NCBI GenBank assembly: GCA_944470555.2
Contig: OX104130.1
Coordinates: 48,145,491-48,209,490 of the forward strand
DNA: 64,000 nt
Direction of reading: 5' to 3'
DNA from: Heterobilharzia americana
Lineage: Eukaryota; Platyhelminthes; Trematoda; Strigeidida; Schistosomatidae
The translations under genes and the position numbers were made by a program. Position 1 is the first letter of the stretch, and each line of letters begins with the position of its first letter. Of the stretch, positions 13,001-23,799 are shown piece after piece. The notes under the pieces were generated by a model, which searched no databases, had not been told where the DNA came from, and was given only the letters and a program-made list of their open reading frames with translations.

Positions 13001-13620
13001 GATTTTGTATGTAAGTCAAATTTGAAAGTAGTTCAGTCGCAATTTACTCAAACTTAGCTGTGTCGATCAATACAATCTTTTCCAATTGTTTTCAACCTAG
13101 TGCTTAATGCATTCATTATTGGTTTACAATATTGTTAATTATTATCTCGTTCAAAGCCATTTCACACGCCCACCTGATTCTGTTTAATGTTTGACATTTC
13201 GTAAGGGAATGAGTGTTTAATAAGGGTGACTAGATGATCCCATCGATTAGAATTAGTCGCAGATTGAACATTGTAGGTGATACAGTTACATTACTAGCAA
13301 TTTCATAATAACAAAAAACACTTCTCAATGCTCTTTTATCCTTAATTGTTATTCATTTGACATAAACTTTTACTGAAAACTACTTTACAGATTCACTTGA
13401 AAACTCCTTGTCCACTGTTTTATTGAATGGCGATACAACTCAGAAGATATTTACAGCTTTAACTAGCTCTCATGATTTTTATATCTAGGACCTTTTACTC
13501 GAATAACAGGTGGAGAGGAAAGTTGTACACGTAACAATACACTTGAGTGATACAGAAAATTAAGGGATGAATATATGAGAAATTATGTCATCGGTTCGAT
13601 TATCTGAGATCGCCATGTGT
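10100..13620. other. Stretch without a recognised gene
   Basis: Only short open frames, none resembling a known domain. One CTGATGA near 12.21 kb was examined as a possible hammerhead and rejected. Confidence 0.5.
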
Positions 13621-13644
13621 TGGCAGACTAGTCAGCTGTCAGGT

Positions 13645-13745
13645 TTCCTAGTTCAGCTGGCAAAGCACCAGATCGAGAACCTAGTTGTTGCTGGTTCGAA
13701 TCCTGCCGCTACCACTTCGCCTGCAGTCGTCAACTAGCATAAAGA
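13645..13745 (+). repeat. tRNA-derived SINE-like fragment
   Basis: TCCTAGTTCAGCTGGCAAAG acts as an A-box-like block, and GCTGGTTCGAATCCTGCC about 40 bases later is a near-perfect B box (GGTTCGAATCC). Acceptor-stem pairing is not evident, so a retroposed relic is more likely than a functional tRNA gene. Confidence 0.6.
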
Positions 13746-14514
13746 TTACATTACTGATTGCATCCGATTACGTAACGAGGTCTTATCTACAAAATTATGC
13801 TCTATTCGTAAAATGAAGAGTCTTTAATATTTACACAATAATAAAGTGCAACACTTGGGTCAGTTGATTGAAGCGGTTAGTGTTTTGTATTCTTCTGTGC
13901 TTTAGATCATTTCTAGGTGTGTTATCAACGTCGTTACATTAAGATTTATAGGTAATAATAATATTGTTCAGAGTATATATTATATAGCGACTTATAAATG
14001 TATGGTTTCACATTACCCTGTTGATATTATCATTTTTACACAGAACAGAACACTCAACTGATAAACCAGTGGCTTATTTGTTTGAATACCATGTTTAACT
14101 TTAAGTTTGAAAAGTTTTCCTTGCTACTTTCTCATTTACTTTATCCTCAGTAGTTAAAGAGTTTTGTTTGAAAAACACTTGGCAGTGAAATCATGTATGG
14201 AACTTACAATCATGTAACCGATACTCCTGGAGGTTAGATGAATATCTTGTCAGAAACAGAAGATCGACATTCAGCTAAGCTATAGTGAGTTCATACAGGT
14301 TTCACAAAAAGTGCAGTAGTGCATTTTTTCAGGATAGCAACCAACTGTAGTATGTTTCTGTACAATTCCTGATTTGTTCTTGCTGTTGAACATTTTCCAT
14401 AACTGATAATACATTCGATGAAGGAAGTAGACAGAATGTTATCTAAAAGATTACCGAACTAAATCTTTGATATATAAAAGTAGCAAGTAGTGAAAGCACC
14501 AACAGTATCTAGAA

Positions 14515-14580
14515 TGCAGCTAAATTTAGCTGATGAGTCCTTGGTTGGACGAAATTCATATCATGGTTGTATACTGATAG
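14515..14580 (+). ncRNA. Hammerhead-ribozyme-like motif
   Basis: CTGATGA (14530-14536) is followed by stem II GTCC/GGAC (14537-14540 with 14547-14550), closed by a 6-base loop, and then GAAA (14551-14554). This is the complete conserved hammerhead core, and the GTCC/GGAC stem II with a 6-base loop is what I recall from the schistosome hammerhead. Downstream, ATTCATATC could form a minimal 2-bp stem III with cleavage after ATC. Minimal stem III is described for PLE-associated hammerheads. Stem I pairing is poor, so activity is uncertain. Confidence 0.6.
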
Positions 14581-14833
14581 CCTATAATAAGTGAGTAATA
14601 TTATAAGTAGTTTTCTTAACGTATTGAAGTTACAGATGTTCATTTCAAGACAAGATGTGTAGCCAGAGTCCTGGATGGTAATGATGAGAGCAGCTTTTCC
14701 ACAGTATGATAGAAAAGCAAATATTTTTTATTAGTCTACAAGACTTTACGTTAGGTTACTTGTCGATAGCTATTTAGACTGGGGTAAACCACAAATAGTC
14801 AACTATTGTTTTTATCCTAGAAATTTAGACAAT

Positions 14834-14956
14834 GTAATTAGAAGATGAAGTTCATCTGAAAAATATGATTTATTTGCGCAATACACTTCGAACATTTCAA
14901 ACAATGTAATGAGAGAAGACATCACATTGTTCAGACAAACTTCGTCTTTCAATTAC
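14834..14956. repeat. Small inverted repeat related to the 31-kb palindrome
   Basis: A 26-base arm (14834-14859) pairs imperfectly with 14931-14956. The left arm and the following ATTTGCGCAATACACTTCGAA block resemble the arms of the 31.07-31.76 kb inverted repeat, so both belong to one dispersed family. It lies 300 bp downstream of the hammerhead-like motif. Confidence 0.55.
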
Positions 14957-14959
14957 TTT

Positions 14960-16940
14960 AGAAATATTTCGGACTCCTTAACCACTCTGATATAATGTCG
15001 TCTAATCTCAAATGTCTTCAGAAAGTACTTTTTTATATATCTTATCTTCAGGAGTATTGTTTTTCTGGAATACAACCTGTCGAAGATGTAATTCAATAAT
15101 CCATAAGATGCTGATTAGTGTGGATTTTTTGTCTCAAAGTTTAAAGATCTTAGCTCAAAAAGCCGCAGTGGATACACATTAGTAAGAGATGTTACTTTCT
15201 AAAAGCAAAACACTGAATCCATCATATATTATCAATCTGATAAGACGTTTAATAGAGTACTGAAATACTTCGGTTGTAGTAGGCCACTAACAATATTTAA
15301 CAGAAGTGTTTCTTAGGTAGATTGATATGATTTGACATGTGACAGTCGTTCAACATCATTCCCATCTTCAATGTATCACAAATGATGAATCTTGGCAGAT
15401 GCCTTTCAAATTGTTCAACTTGATTTTTGCATACATAAGCGATTAACGCTCTATTTATCATCGCACGGACAACTGTGTACAGTATTGGTTCTGCTCTATT
15501 GATAAGAAAAATGGCCACACATCTTTAATAACTGAATCATTTTCATATTCAGGTGAAAAATCTTGCTAATTTGCTCTCAGAAGTTACCATGGGGATTTTC
15601 AATGATATTATCACTCGGCTTTATTTACTGTGAGTATTTTTCAGTGAGTTGGTGAACTGAAATTATCAGGCTAAACAAGAAAACAGAAAAATCACAGTGT
15701 GAAAATTTGAAACGAACATCAATTAATTTTCATTTCTTACTAACAGGATGATCGTTCAGTTAGTTAATACTTCATTTTATTGATCGACATAACATCAGCA
15801 ATAAAGAACACCTTATTATATCATCCCTTGACAATAGTAGCAAGTGAGTTTTGTACCGATACTTACTTTGAAGCCATGACAACATTTCCAACAAAAAATT
15901 TCCGTTACGCTTATACTTGTGCATAATATGCTTTCAGATTGTGAATATCAATAGTCAACACCGGTTTATTCACGCTGAGGTAGAAAGGGTTCTTTCTCAG
16001 CAGGCTAATTTACACATATTACGTAATCTTATATTCTTATCGCAGAGTGATAATAATGGTGGCAAGAAGGGGGAAGAGGAAGATTGTGATTACAAGTGTG
16101 ACAGTTACTGAATTCAAGCTAAAAATATGAAAGCTAATAATAATTTTAAAAACAACTAAAGAAGTGACTTATTCAAAGTTTACGAACTGAAATCTTCTCA
16201 TGAATAAGATAGTTTTACAGGAAAGAATGCATGCAAACTTATTTCCTTTTTATAGCTTATATGCAGTTTTAACTGCTGGTTCATCTTGGTAATGAACCCC
16301 GCTGAATCAAACTTGGGAACATTGATAGAATATTGAATAAACTAATCTAATATGGAATTATAATCTACCACAGTGACTAAGTTATGCTCTTAGATTAAAG
16401 ATTTTTATTTAGAAAGTGCAACTAGAAGACAGAAGTTGCAGTCGATTTGTGCCATCCAAGTCCAACTCTGACTTCACATTTACTTGTTAAAAAATCTTAT
16501 CTAAAAAATGGAAGGATGCAAAATAGAAGGAACAAGCTCAGTAATACAACCTTCAATGTCTCGCATAGAAACTATCAAAAATGCGCCTACGCAGATTTAC
16601 ATAAGGTAAATTTAGGCTTAACCCTTTGTGTTCTCATAAGCGTTTTATTTATATACAAATTGTATCCTAATAAATTCATCAGATCATGCTAGCAGTGTCA
16701 TATTTTAAGAATCACCTTTATTACATATCTTATTTTGACGGTCCCCGTTACTGAATTTGTCTTACTTTTCTTCATGCCGTTTCCATTTTTCATATGAAAC
16801 GCTGTGTAAATTCTCTGCTAACTTCCACCTCAATTTTACACTTTTACCCCGTGATTCATAAAGCTTTGTGCTACTTATTATTAATAAGTAGTGTGGTCAT
16901 TTCCTTCCACAATGCTACCTGATCCACGATTTTGATAGCT
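14960..16940. other. Stretch without a recognised gene
   Basis: Short unconserved open frames only (for example 15297-15518 minus and 15917-16111 plus). No domain or repeat family recognised. Confidence 0.45.
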
Positions 16941-17138
16941 CATATAGGTTAACCTCGCCTGGTTAACTAGTTTACTAGTTACTAGCCGGTCCTAAGCCCG
17001 GGTAAAGAGGGAAGGTTGGGCATAGGGCTAGCAACCCTACCCCGTAAAACAAATCTAACCGCTAAAGAAACTTCAAAGCACAAACAAAATATAAAAAATG
17101 AAAACAAACTTATTCCCCGCTGGAATCGGAGAGGCGAA

Positions 17139-18542
17139 ATGACGCCAGTTGGTGAAAGCCTTCGGGAAGCCAATTGGCCGATGTGTCTTCTCTCGATGAA
17201 AGCGAAAGTAAACGTGGGGACATGGAATGTCCGCACGATGTTTGAACCCAGTAAGGCAGCCCAGATTGCAAAGGAGATGAGAAGGTATAACATCGAAGTG
17301 CTTGGGATTTGCGAAAGCAGATGGAATGGGAGTGGACTCTCCAAACTGTCAACTGGAGAATCAATAATCTACTCCGGTCACCCAGACGCCAACCACGAGC
17401 ACACTGAGGGAGTGGCTATCATGATGTCCTCAAGAGCATCGAAGGCTCTCATGCAGTGGGAACCAATCTCCTCCAGGATCATGACAGCAAGATTCAACTC
17501 AAAAGGAAGAAAGGTCACAATCATACAATGTTATGCACCTACAAATAATGCAGAGCAAGAGAAAAAGGAGGATTTCTACAGACAACTTCAATCAACACTG
17601 GACAAGACGTCAGTTGGCGATATCAAAATTCTGATGGGCGACATGAATGCCAAACTGGGAGGGGACAACACGGGAAGAGAACTAACCATGGGTCGAGAGG
17701 CACTAGGTGAAATGAATGAGAATGGAGAATTGTTTGCAGAATTCTGCGCATTCAACGATTTGGTGATTGGAGGCAGTGTGTTCAGGCACAAAGATATCCA
17801 CAAAGCGACATGGATTTCACCAGATGGACACACTAAAAATCAAATCGACTTTATCTCAATCTCAAGAAAATGGAGACGCAGTCTACTTAACACAAGGTCA
17901 AGAAGAGGAGCAGATGTAGGTTCAGACCACTACCTAGTGCAAGGAACCTTCCAAATCAAGTTAAAAGCCTTCAAGGAAGCTGGTGATAGACCTCAACCCA
18001 AGTACAACACTCGGAAACTGAAGGATGAAACTACAAAGGAGATCTTCACGTCAGCCATCAAGACAAAATGGGAGACATCGAGCAACATCCCTGAAGAAAC
18101 CTGTGTGGAAGAACACTGGAAGTCTTTGAAAGCTATGTGGAAAGAAACCTGCACAACAGTATTAGGAAGGAAGAAGGAAGACAAGGAATGGATCTCGACG
18201 GATACCTGGAAGCTGATAGAGGAGAGGAGGATGGTGAAGCAGAAGATAAACCAGTGCAAGGATGCTCAACGACAAGAGGAACTGAGCACAATGTATAAAA
18301 CACTGGACAAAGAAGTGAAGAAGAGTGCACGGAAAGACAAAAGACACTTCTACGAAACACTGGCAAGTGAAGCAGAACAGGCTGCAGGTAAGAGAGACCT
18401 GACGACATTGTATCAAATAACCAGGTTGCTATCAGGGAAGAGACCAACACAGATGAAACCAATAAAAGATGAAGAAGGAAATTTAATTACAAAGAAGAGA
18501 AACAGAGGAAACGATGGGCCGACCACTTCAAGAAGCTCTTGA
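17139..18542 (+). CDS. RTE copy 2 ORF, endonuclease and RT N-terminal part (frameshifted)
   Basis: The start is set at the first in-frame ATG; the open frame extends upstream without one. The EEP endonuclease catalytic signatures are all present: GTWNVRTM near residue 27, ICESRW with the catalytic Glu, MGDMNAKLG with Asp and Asn, an IDFISISRKWRR block, and the terminal GSDHYLV His. A basic linker (KTKWETS to KRDLTTLYQITRLL) leads to the RT. The frame ends prematurely in SRSS-stop because of a one-base deletion near 18488. In the shifted frame the same DNA continues into WADHFKKLLNR and the RT. Without the deletion this would be one protein with the next two segments. Confidence 0.9.
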   Translation: MTPVGESLREANWPMCLLSMKAKVNVGTWNVRTMFEPSKAAQIAKEMRRYNIEVLGICESRWNGSGLSKLSTGESIIYSGHPDANHEHTEGVAIMMSSRASKALMQWEPISSRIMTARFNSKGRKVTIIQCYAPTNNAEQEKKEDFYRQLQSTLDKTSVGDIKILMGDMNAKLGGDNTGRELTMGREALGEMNENGELFAEFCAFNDLVIGGSVFRHKDIHKATWISPDGHTKNQIDFISISRKWRRSLLNTRSRRGADVGSDHYLVQGTFQIKLKAFKEAGDRPQPKYNTRKLKDETTKEIFTSAIKTKWETSSNIPEETCVEEHWKSLKAMWKETCTTVLGRKKEDKEWISTDTWKLIEERRMVKQKINQCKDAQRQEELSTMYKTLDKEVKKSARKDKRHFYETLASEAEQAAGKRDLTTLYQITRLLSGKRPTQMKPIKDEEGNLITKKRNRGNDGPTTSRSS

Positions 18543-19440
18543 ATCGACCACCACCTGCACTTCGTCCAGAAATACCACCTGCAGCCGCTGAACTACAAGT
18601 GAACATTAATCCCCCAACGAAAATGGAAGTCCTGAACGCCATAAAGCTACTGAAATGCGGGAAAGCAGCAGGACCAGATGGAATACCGCCAGAAGCACTG
18701 AAAACAGATGCAGAGACAACAGCGGACATGCTCACACCACTATTGCAGAAGGTGTGGAAGGAAGAGAAGGTACCTGACGATTGGAAGAAGGGTTACCTTG
18801 TCAAACTGCCGAAGAAGGGAGACCTCAGTGCTTGCAAGAACTGGCGCGGAATCACTCTCCTGTCCACCCCAAGTAAAATATTAAGCCGCATCATCCTGGA
18901 GAGGCTTAAAGATGCACTGGATTCAAAACTACGACCGGAACAGGCAGGCTTCAGGAAGTACAAATCATGTGCAGACCAAATTGCAACGCTTCGTATCATC
19001 ATAGAACAGAGCGTAGAATGGCAATCACCTCTCCACCTCAACTTCATCGACTTTGAGAAGGCCTTTGACAGCGTCGACCGAGAAGTAATTTGGAAACTGC
19101 TTCAATACTACGGAGTACCGCAAACCTTTATCCGCCTCATTCAACAACTATATGAAGATGCTACATGCCAAGTAATCCACAATGGGAAGCTCAGTGATGC
19201 CTTTGAAGTGAAGACAGGAGTGAAACAAGGTTGCCTACTATCCCCCATGATATTCTTGATTGTGGTGGACTGGATCATGCAGCAAACAGTAGGCAGCGAG
19301 AAGAGGGGGATACACTGGACGACGGAAAAGAACCTAGAAGACTTGGATTTCGCCGATGACTTATGCCTAATGTCACATAAACTTGAAGATCTGCAGGCAA
19401 AAACTAACAAGTTGATAGAAGAGGCAGGCAGCGAAGACGG
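18539..19440 (+). CDS. RTE copy 2 ORF, reverse transcriptase core (frameshifted segment)
   Basis: Continues the polyprotein in a different frame from the endonuclease segment. RT motifs appear in order: GKAAGPDGIPPEALK, the KNWRGITLLSTPSKILSRII fingers, EQAGFRKYKSCADQI, FIDFEKAFDSV with the first catalytic Asp, GVKQGCLLSPMIF, and LDFADDLCLMSH with the two catalytic Asp residues. No catalytic residue is missing, so inactivation here is by frameshift alone. A GGCA duplication near 19424 throws the frame off; the sense continuation lies in the next segment. The open frame runs on to 19651, but that tail is out-of-frame sequence. Confidence 0.9.
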
Positions 19441-19448
19441 GACTTCAG

Positions 19449-20153
19449 GTGAATATAGAGAAGACAGAAGTGATGAAGATACCGCACCACCACCATCAAC
19501 AACAACAACAACAAACTCCAATCACCGTCAACGGGAGAAACTTAAAGGAAGTAACCTCCTTCACTTATCTAGGAAGCACTGTTTCAACTACAGGCGGGAC
19601 GGACGAGGACGTCAAAGTCAGAATCGGAAAAGCAAGACAGGCGTTCATTAGCCTGAAACCAGTGTGGAGATCTTCTGCACTCAGCATGCGGAACAAGATA
19701 CGGATTTTCAACACCAACGTCAAGTCAGTGCTCTTGTATGGCTCAGAGACTTGGCGCGTCACGAAAGGTATTTCCAATAAACTACAGACATTCATCAACA
19801 ACTGCTTACGCTCGCTGCTGAAGATCAGATGGCCAGAAAAAATAAGCAACAAGGAACTCTGGGAACGAACCAACCAAGAACCTATCACGCAACAAATATG
19901 CAGGAAGAAGTGGAGATGGATTGGCCATGCACTGAGAAGGCCGACTGAGGACATCACGCGTCAGGCCCTCGAGTGGAATCCCCATGGGAAGCGACGAGTT
20001 GGACGTCCGAGGGTGACATGGAGGAGGTCGTGCGAGGAGGAAATGAGAGCTTGTGGGCTGTCGTGGGACCAGGTTCAAAAGATCTCAGAGAACAGAGGTC
20101 ACTGGAGGCGTGCTGCTGAAGCCCTATGTTCCACTAGGAACCCAAGGGACTAA
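19449..20153 (+). CDS. RTE copy 2 ORF, C-terminal domain
   Basis: The third frame segment begins with NIEKTEVMKIP and a short His-rich then Gln-rich run encoded by a CAC/CAA microsatellite. The C-terminal domain conserved in RTE proteins follows: NLKEVTSFTYLGS, VRIGKARQAFISL, LLYGSETWRV, the WRWIGHALRRP block, TWRRSCEEEM, and the terminal ALCSTRNPRD. The stop codon is at once followed by the TAA repeats of the element's 3' end. The homologous tail is also present at 8345-8720 (minus) and near 37.4 kb. Confidence 0.88.
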   Translation: MNIEKTEVMKIPHHHHQQQQQQTPITVNGRNLKEVTSFTYLGSTVSTTGGTDEDVKVRIGKARQAFISLKPVWRSSALSMRNKIRIFNTNVKSVLLYGSETWRVTKGISNKLQTFINNCLRSLLKIRWPEKISNKELWERTNQEPITQQICRKKWRWIGHALRRPTEDITRQALEWNPHGKRRVGRPRVTWRRSCEEEMRACGLSWDQVQKISENRGHWRRAAEALCSTRNPRD

Positions 20154-20179
20154 TAATAATAATAATAATAAATAGGTTA

Positions 20180-22040
20180 CATTAATATTTCGTACGTCAT
20201 TTGATATCTTAGGGTATTATTAGCTTTCTCAAACCTGTGATTACGTTGTGCTTCATTTGGTCATTTTTATGGTGCTACATCTTCCTTTAGACACTTGTTT
20301 ATATCATGTTTTTCCTATTCCTCTGGTTTGCCTTGTGCACATTGCTGTTTATACTTTCGACGTATTTCTTATAGGTGCTTTAGACGATGACAAGCCCGCA
20401 GAGACTTCACGATCCAAGATTTGTAGTTGATTGGTCATTACTGTTTAATTAATATATAACCATATTTCAAGCAAACCCTGCGTTTTGGATTTTACGCATA
20501 CGTTTGGTTTATTTATTGGAGAATTGCTTGGAAAGAAATTCACATGCAGTGACAAGTAAACGTCTACTGAAATTTCTCAAAATGAATAGCAGAGATAACA
20601 TTTTTCAGACAAACTTCTTTTTCTAAGTTTTTTTCTTGAAGAATTATATTTTTAGCAATACTAGATCTTAGTAGTTTTCTCGAAGTTGAACTAGTTACGG
20701 TGATCATGATTATAATTCTTCTCAGTCTTTTTGCAACATGATGCAACCATCTTCCAGTTTCATTAGTGGATATCTTTCTGAAGTATTTACTTCAGAGACC
20801 CCAGTGGTCTTAGCGTTTATTAATGAATCTAAGAAGTACGTCTCAAAGTAACTTAATGATCAGGACTAAATTATGTTGTCCATTCGATTCCAAAATGGTT
20901 GAACGCTCACTATGAGACACTAGCTTCTCTGTACAGATTTATGTGTATGTATTGACAAGAATTTTCAATAAAGCGTGAATCAGCTGCTCAGTGACATCTG
21001 GTCTATAAAATGGTTCTGTGACTGATGTAAGTTCATGATGAATAGAATTCTTATTAAAACACAATCAATGGCTACGGAGTAATCGGTTTTAAAATTGAAG
21101 CAAAAATGCTATATTACAAAACTAAAAGCTATGATTGTTTTAACATACTTGAACAACAGAAGTTGGCTGCTTAAAATCATGTGATTGTTTTTCATACCAG
21201 ACTAAAGTTGGCAACTTTTGACAGGGTTTACAACACTACCATGTTACTCAAAGATAGTCATGAAGGGCTGATGACAGACTTCTTCTGAGTGCATAAATTA
21301 TGTTTGAGTCATTTAAAAGTAACTGCTTCGGTGAGACTTGACAAATATATGTTCATCTGTTTGCCAAACATTCTAAATGATCTCAAAGCGGTTAGACGAT
21401 GTCTCTTAGTACACAGGTGGTGAGGAATTCTGCCACCGAAGACAGATGCTCCTTCGAGTTTGAAAGTACTCAGAATGTCCTCAGAAAACCCTTAAAAGGT
21501 CTATCTACCCTTTCTTTTCTTCAATGTATGTGCTACGGAACGAATGTGCTTGTTGGTCGGTCGGTAGTGATATACGAGCGCACTGAACATATGCTTTGAT
21601 TTTGTCTCAACTTTAGGCGGTGTTCATCATTGAAATTCCTAAGGTATACTTCCTTTGCTTGTGACTGGTATTTTGGGTGTACATGCATCTTACTGAGTGA
21701 TAGTATTCCAGCTGAGACTATGGCTCAACACCTGTGTCTTAAAATGTTAGAAAGCTGTCTGCTGGGCTACAGCATCGGGAGAGCCATTCATTTAGAATGG
21801 AAAATAGCCTAGTAGATTATACAGACATTTCACGCTTTGGGTGTTATTTCTGAGTGCCATCGGTAATTCACCATTATCTGAGATGCAAACATTCATCTGA
21901 CATGCCCTGAATAAAATGGAAGGTATGTTAGCAAGTTTTGCAAGTTAACAATAAAATAACGAAGAAGTGTCATGGCAGATGGCAATGAGCCCCTAAGCGC
22001 GTGACACAACATCACATTCGATCCGTTAAAAAACTAAGGC
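20180..22040. other. Stretch without a recognised gene
   Basis: Several 60-66-codon open frames without recognisable similarity; no element ends seen. Confidence 0.45.
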
Positions 22041-22049
22041 ATACATATA

Positions 22050-22945
22050 CCTAGACTGTATGGCTTTTCAGAAGTTCACAAGCTTGGAATTCAACTATGC
22101 TCAATACTAGATATGTCGAACTTTCTGTATTACTCAATAGTAAAATAGTTAGTACGAGCGGTAGAACCTCTACGTCGTGAATTGGTGAGGTCAGTGTACA
22201 GGATGCATTCAGCTTTGCAGAGCATTTCGAAAATAAGAATGTTGAAGACCAGGGAATGATGTCATTAGACATATGATTATTTACCGATGTTTCGCTTATA
22301 AAAACAGTCAATTACATTTGCAATCAGTTACAAAAACGACAGACGGACGTAGGAAACCGTCCTGGAAGAGTTAAGGAATAACTGCTAAAATGCACAATGG
22401 ATGTTCAGTAACAAATTCTACAGACAAGTAGATGCTATTACAATGGGCTCTCCCATGTTTTCTATGCTAGAAAATATCTTCTCTGCCAAACTTGAGAACT
22501 GTCTACTTAGGTACACACTTGATAAACTACACTGTTATTACCGGTATATAGATGATACGTTCATCATTGTAACAATAACTACAAAAAGACGATCTACTTT
22601 CAATAATGTCCACCCAGGTATTAAGCTCACTTATGAGGAAGAACAGGGGAATAGCATGTCATTCCTAGATGTCTGGCTTCCTAAGAAGATGGATAGATAT
22701 ATTAAGCAGAATATTTTCAGAAAGAACGCAAGGAATGGTCAATACATTCATTTTCATAGCTTCACACCAGTTCAATATCAAAGAAGCCTAGTGGAGTACC
22801 TTAGTTAAATAATACGAAATATATGTTGTGATGCCTGTATTGGAGAAGAAATGTATAAGCTGAAGATAACACTGCAGCAAAATAATCACTCACTAAACTT
22901 CATAAGTAATTACACGAAGAGACCTACGGAGCTGGTTGACTGCTA
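22050..22945 (+). pseudogene. Penelope-like element reverse transcriptase relic
   Basis: The plus strand reads through PLE reverse transcriptase in two frames. From about 22190 come AFSFAEHFENKNVEDQG, MMSLDI, LFTDVSLIKTVNYICNQL and LLKCTMDVQ. A frameshift near 22405 follows. From 22401 the second frame gives FSNKFYRQVDAITMGSPM with the PLE MGSP motif, RYIDDTF with the catalytic Asp pair near 22545, NSMSFLDVWLPKK, and GQYIHFHSFTPVQYQRSLV. After a stop at 22806 the same frame continues with ICCDACIGEEMYKLKITLQQ to about 22930. The GIY-YIG endonuclease is missing, and the frame is broken at several places. Confidence 0.87.
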
Positions 22946-23329
22946 CTGCTCGGCATACTCCCCCCACCACCAATTTATTTAGGGGGGAGAAAAAAAGATG
23001 GAAAGGAAATGTGATTGTCTGCCTCCTCTGTTTTAAAGATGTGTTTGTGTAGCGAAGGTACACTTCTATAGGACTAGAACAATTATTTGTTGGAATATGA
23101 TTAGTTGAACCGAGATAAGCTATTTGTACTTAGATTGGCTTAGAAAGTCATGGTCATTTATCAAATGAAATCACTCTTGAGATAGGAATCGCCATCTGGT
23201 TAAGACTAAGTCCAAACTTAATTAAGAATTTATAGAGATTTTTATTCTGCAATGACAAGGTTTGTATTATTTCAGGAGTCATGTTTCAAAATTTAATCCT
23301 AAGATTAGTGAGAAACTGATTACACTGGG

Positions 23330-23585
23330 TGATGATTGAAGGTGAGATGGAAATCTGGACCGCGACCCGATTCGAACCGGTGAACACCGGGATATTGGAC
23401 CGGTGCTCTACCAACTGAGCTACGAGGCCTGACTGCTGACTAGAATTTTATTTCACTTCAATCACCAAGGATTTTGCCCGACTACTTGTGAGTTCGTGAC
23501 GCGTTACTACCGCTTGATCGTATTCACACTGGCTGCCTGGTCAGAACTTTTCACCCCAATCCAAATGTAACTGTATCAGATAGGG
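23330..23585 (-). repeat. tRNA-derived SINE, minus copy of a head-to-head pair
   Basis: On the minus strand, GGCCTCGTAGCTCAGTTGG gives an A box and ACCGGTTCGAATCGGG a strong B box, with a pairable anticodon-like stem ACCGG/CCGGT around AATA. The flanks match the 9.64-9.89 kb copy. Because the same flanks recur elsewhere, this is a SINE and not a single tRNA gene. Confidence 0.8.
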
Positions 23586-23591
23586 GAGAGA

Positions 23592-23795
23592 GGGTGATTG
23601 AAGTAAAATAAAATTCTGGTCAGCAGTCAGATCTCGTAGCTCAGTTAGTAGAGCACTGGGCAGGTAACCCGGTGGTAGCTGGTTCGAATCGGGCCTCGGT
23701 TTAGATTTTCATTTCACCTTCAAACACCACCCAGTACATATACTAGTCTGCCAAACTACGGCTATCTCGGATAGTCAAATGAGAAACTGATTACT
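23592..23795 (+). repeat. tRNA-derived SINE, plus copy of a head-to-head pair
   Basis: TCGTAGCTCAGTTAGTAGAGC (A box) and AGCTGGTTCGAATCGGG (B box) are followed by the CATTTCACCTTC tail and an extra block ending GGATAGTCAAA. The upstream block is shorter than in the minus copy. The two copies together can form a long hairpin. TGAGAAACTGATTAC occurs just outside both ends of the pair (about 23309 and 23779). Confidence 0.8.
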
Positions 23796-23799
23796 CAGC

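Larger units (their letters stand above)
16957..20172 (+). mobile_element. RTE-clade (SR2-like) non-LTR retrotransposon, copy 2, nearly complete
   Basis: The most complete copy in the window, about 3.2 kb. It has a 5'UTR beginning near GCCTGGTTAACTAGTTTACT, an endonuclease-reverse transcriptase coding region, and a 3' end of TAA repeats directly after the terminal coding block. RTE elements characteristically have one roughly 1000-residue ORF and end in short simple repeats, not poly(A). The reading frame is broken twice. One base is missing near 18488 (copy 3 has ATTACCAAAG where this copy has ATTACAAAG), and a GGCA tandem duplication near 19424 adds four bases. An 8-base match (ATAGGTTA) in both flanks, near 16944 and 20171, may be a target-site duplication. 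Confidence 0.93.

Noticed and set aside
23398..23470. Functional tRNA gene (minus strand, Ile-like anticodon AAT)
   Set aside because: T-stem mismatch, irregular anticodon loop, and the flanks recur at 9.6 kb, so it is a SINE copy.
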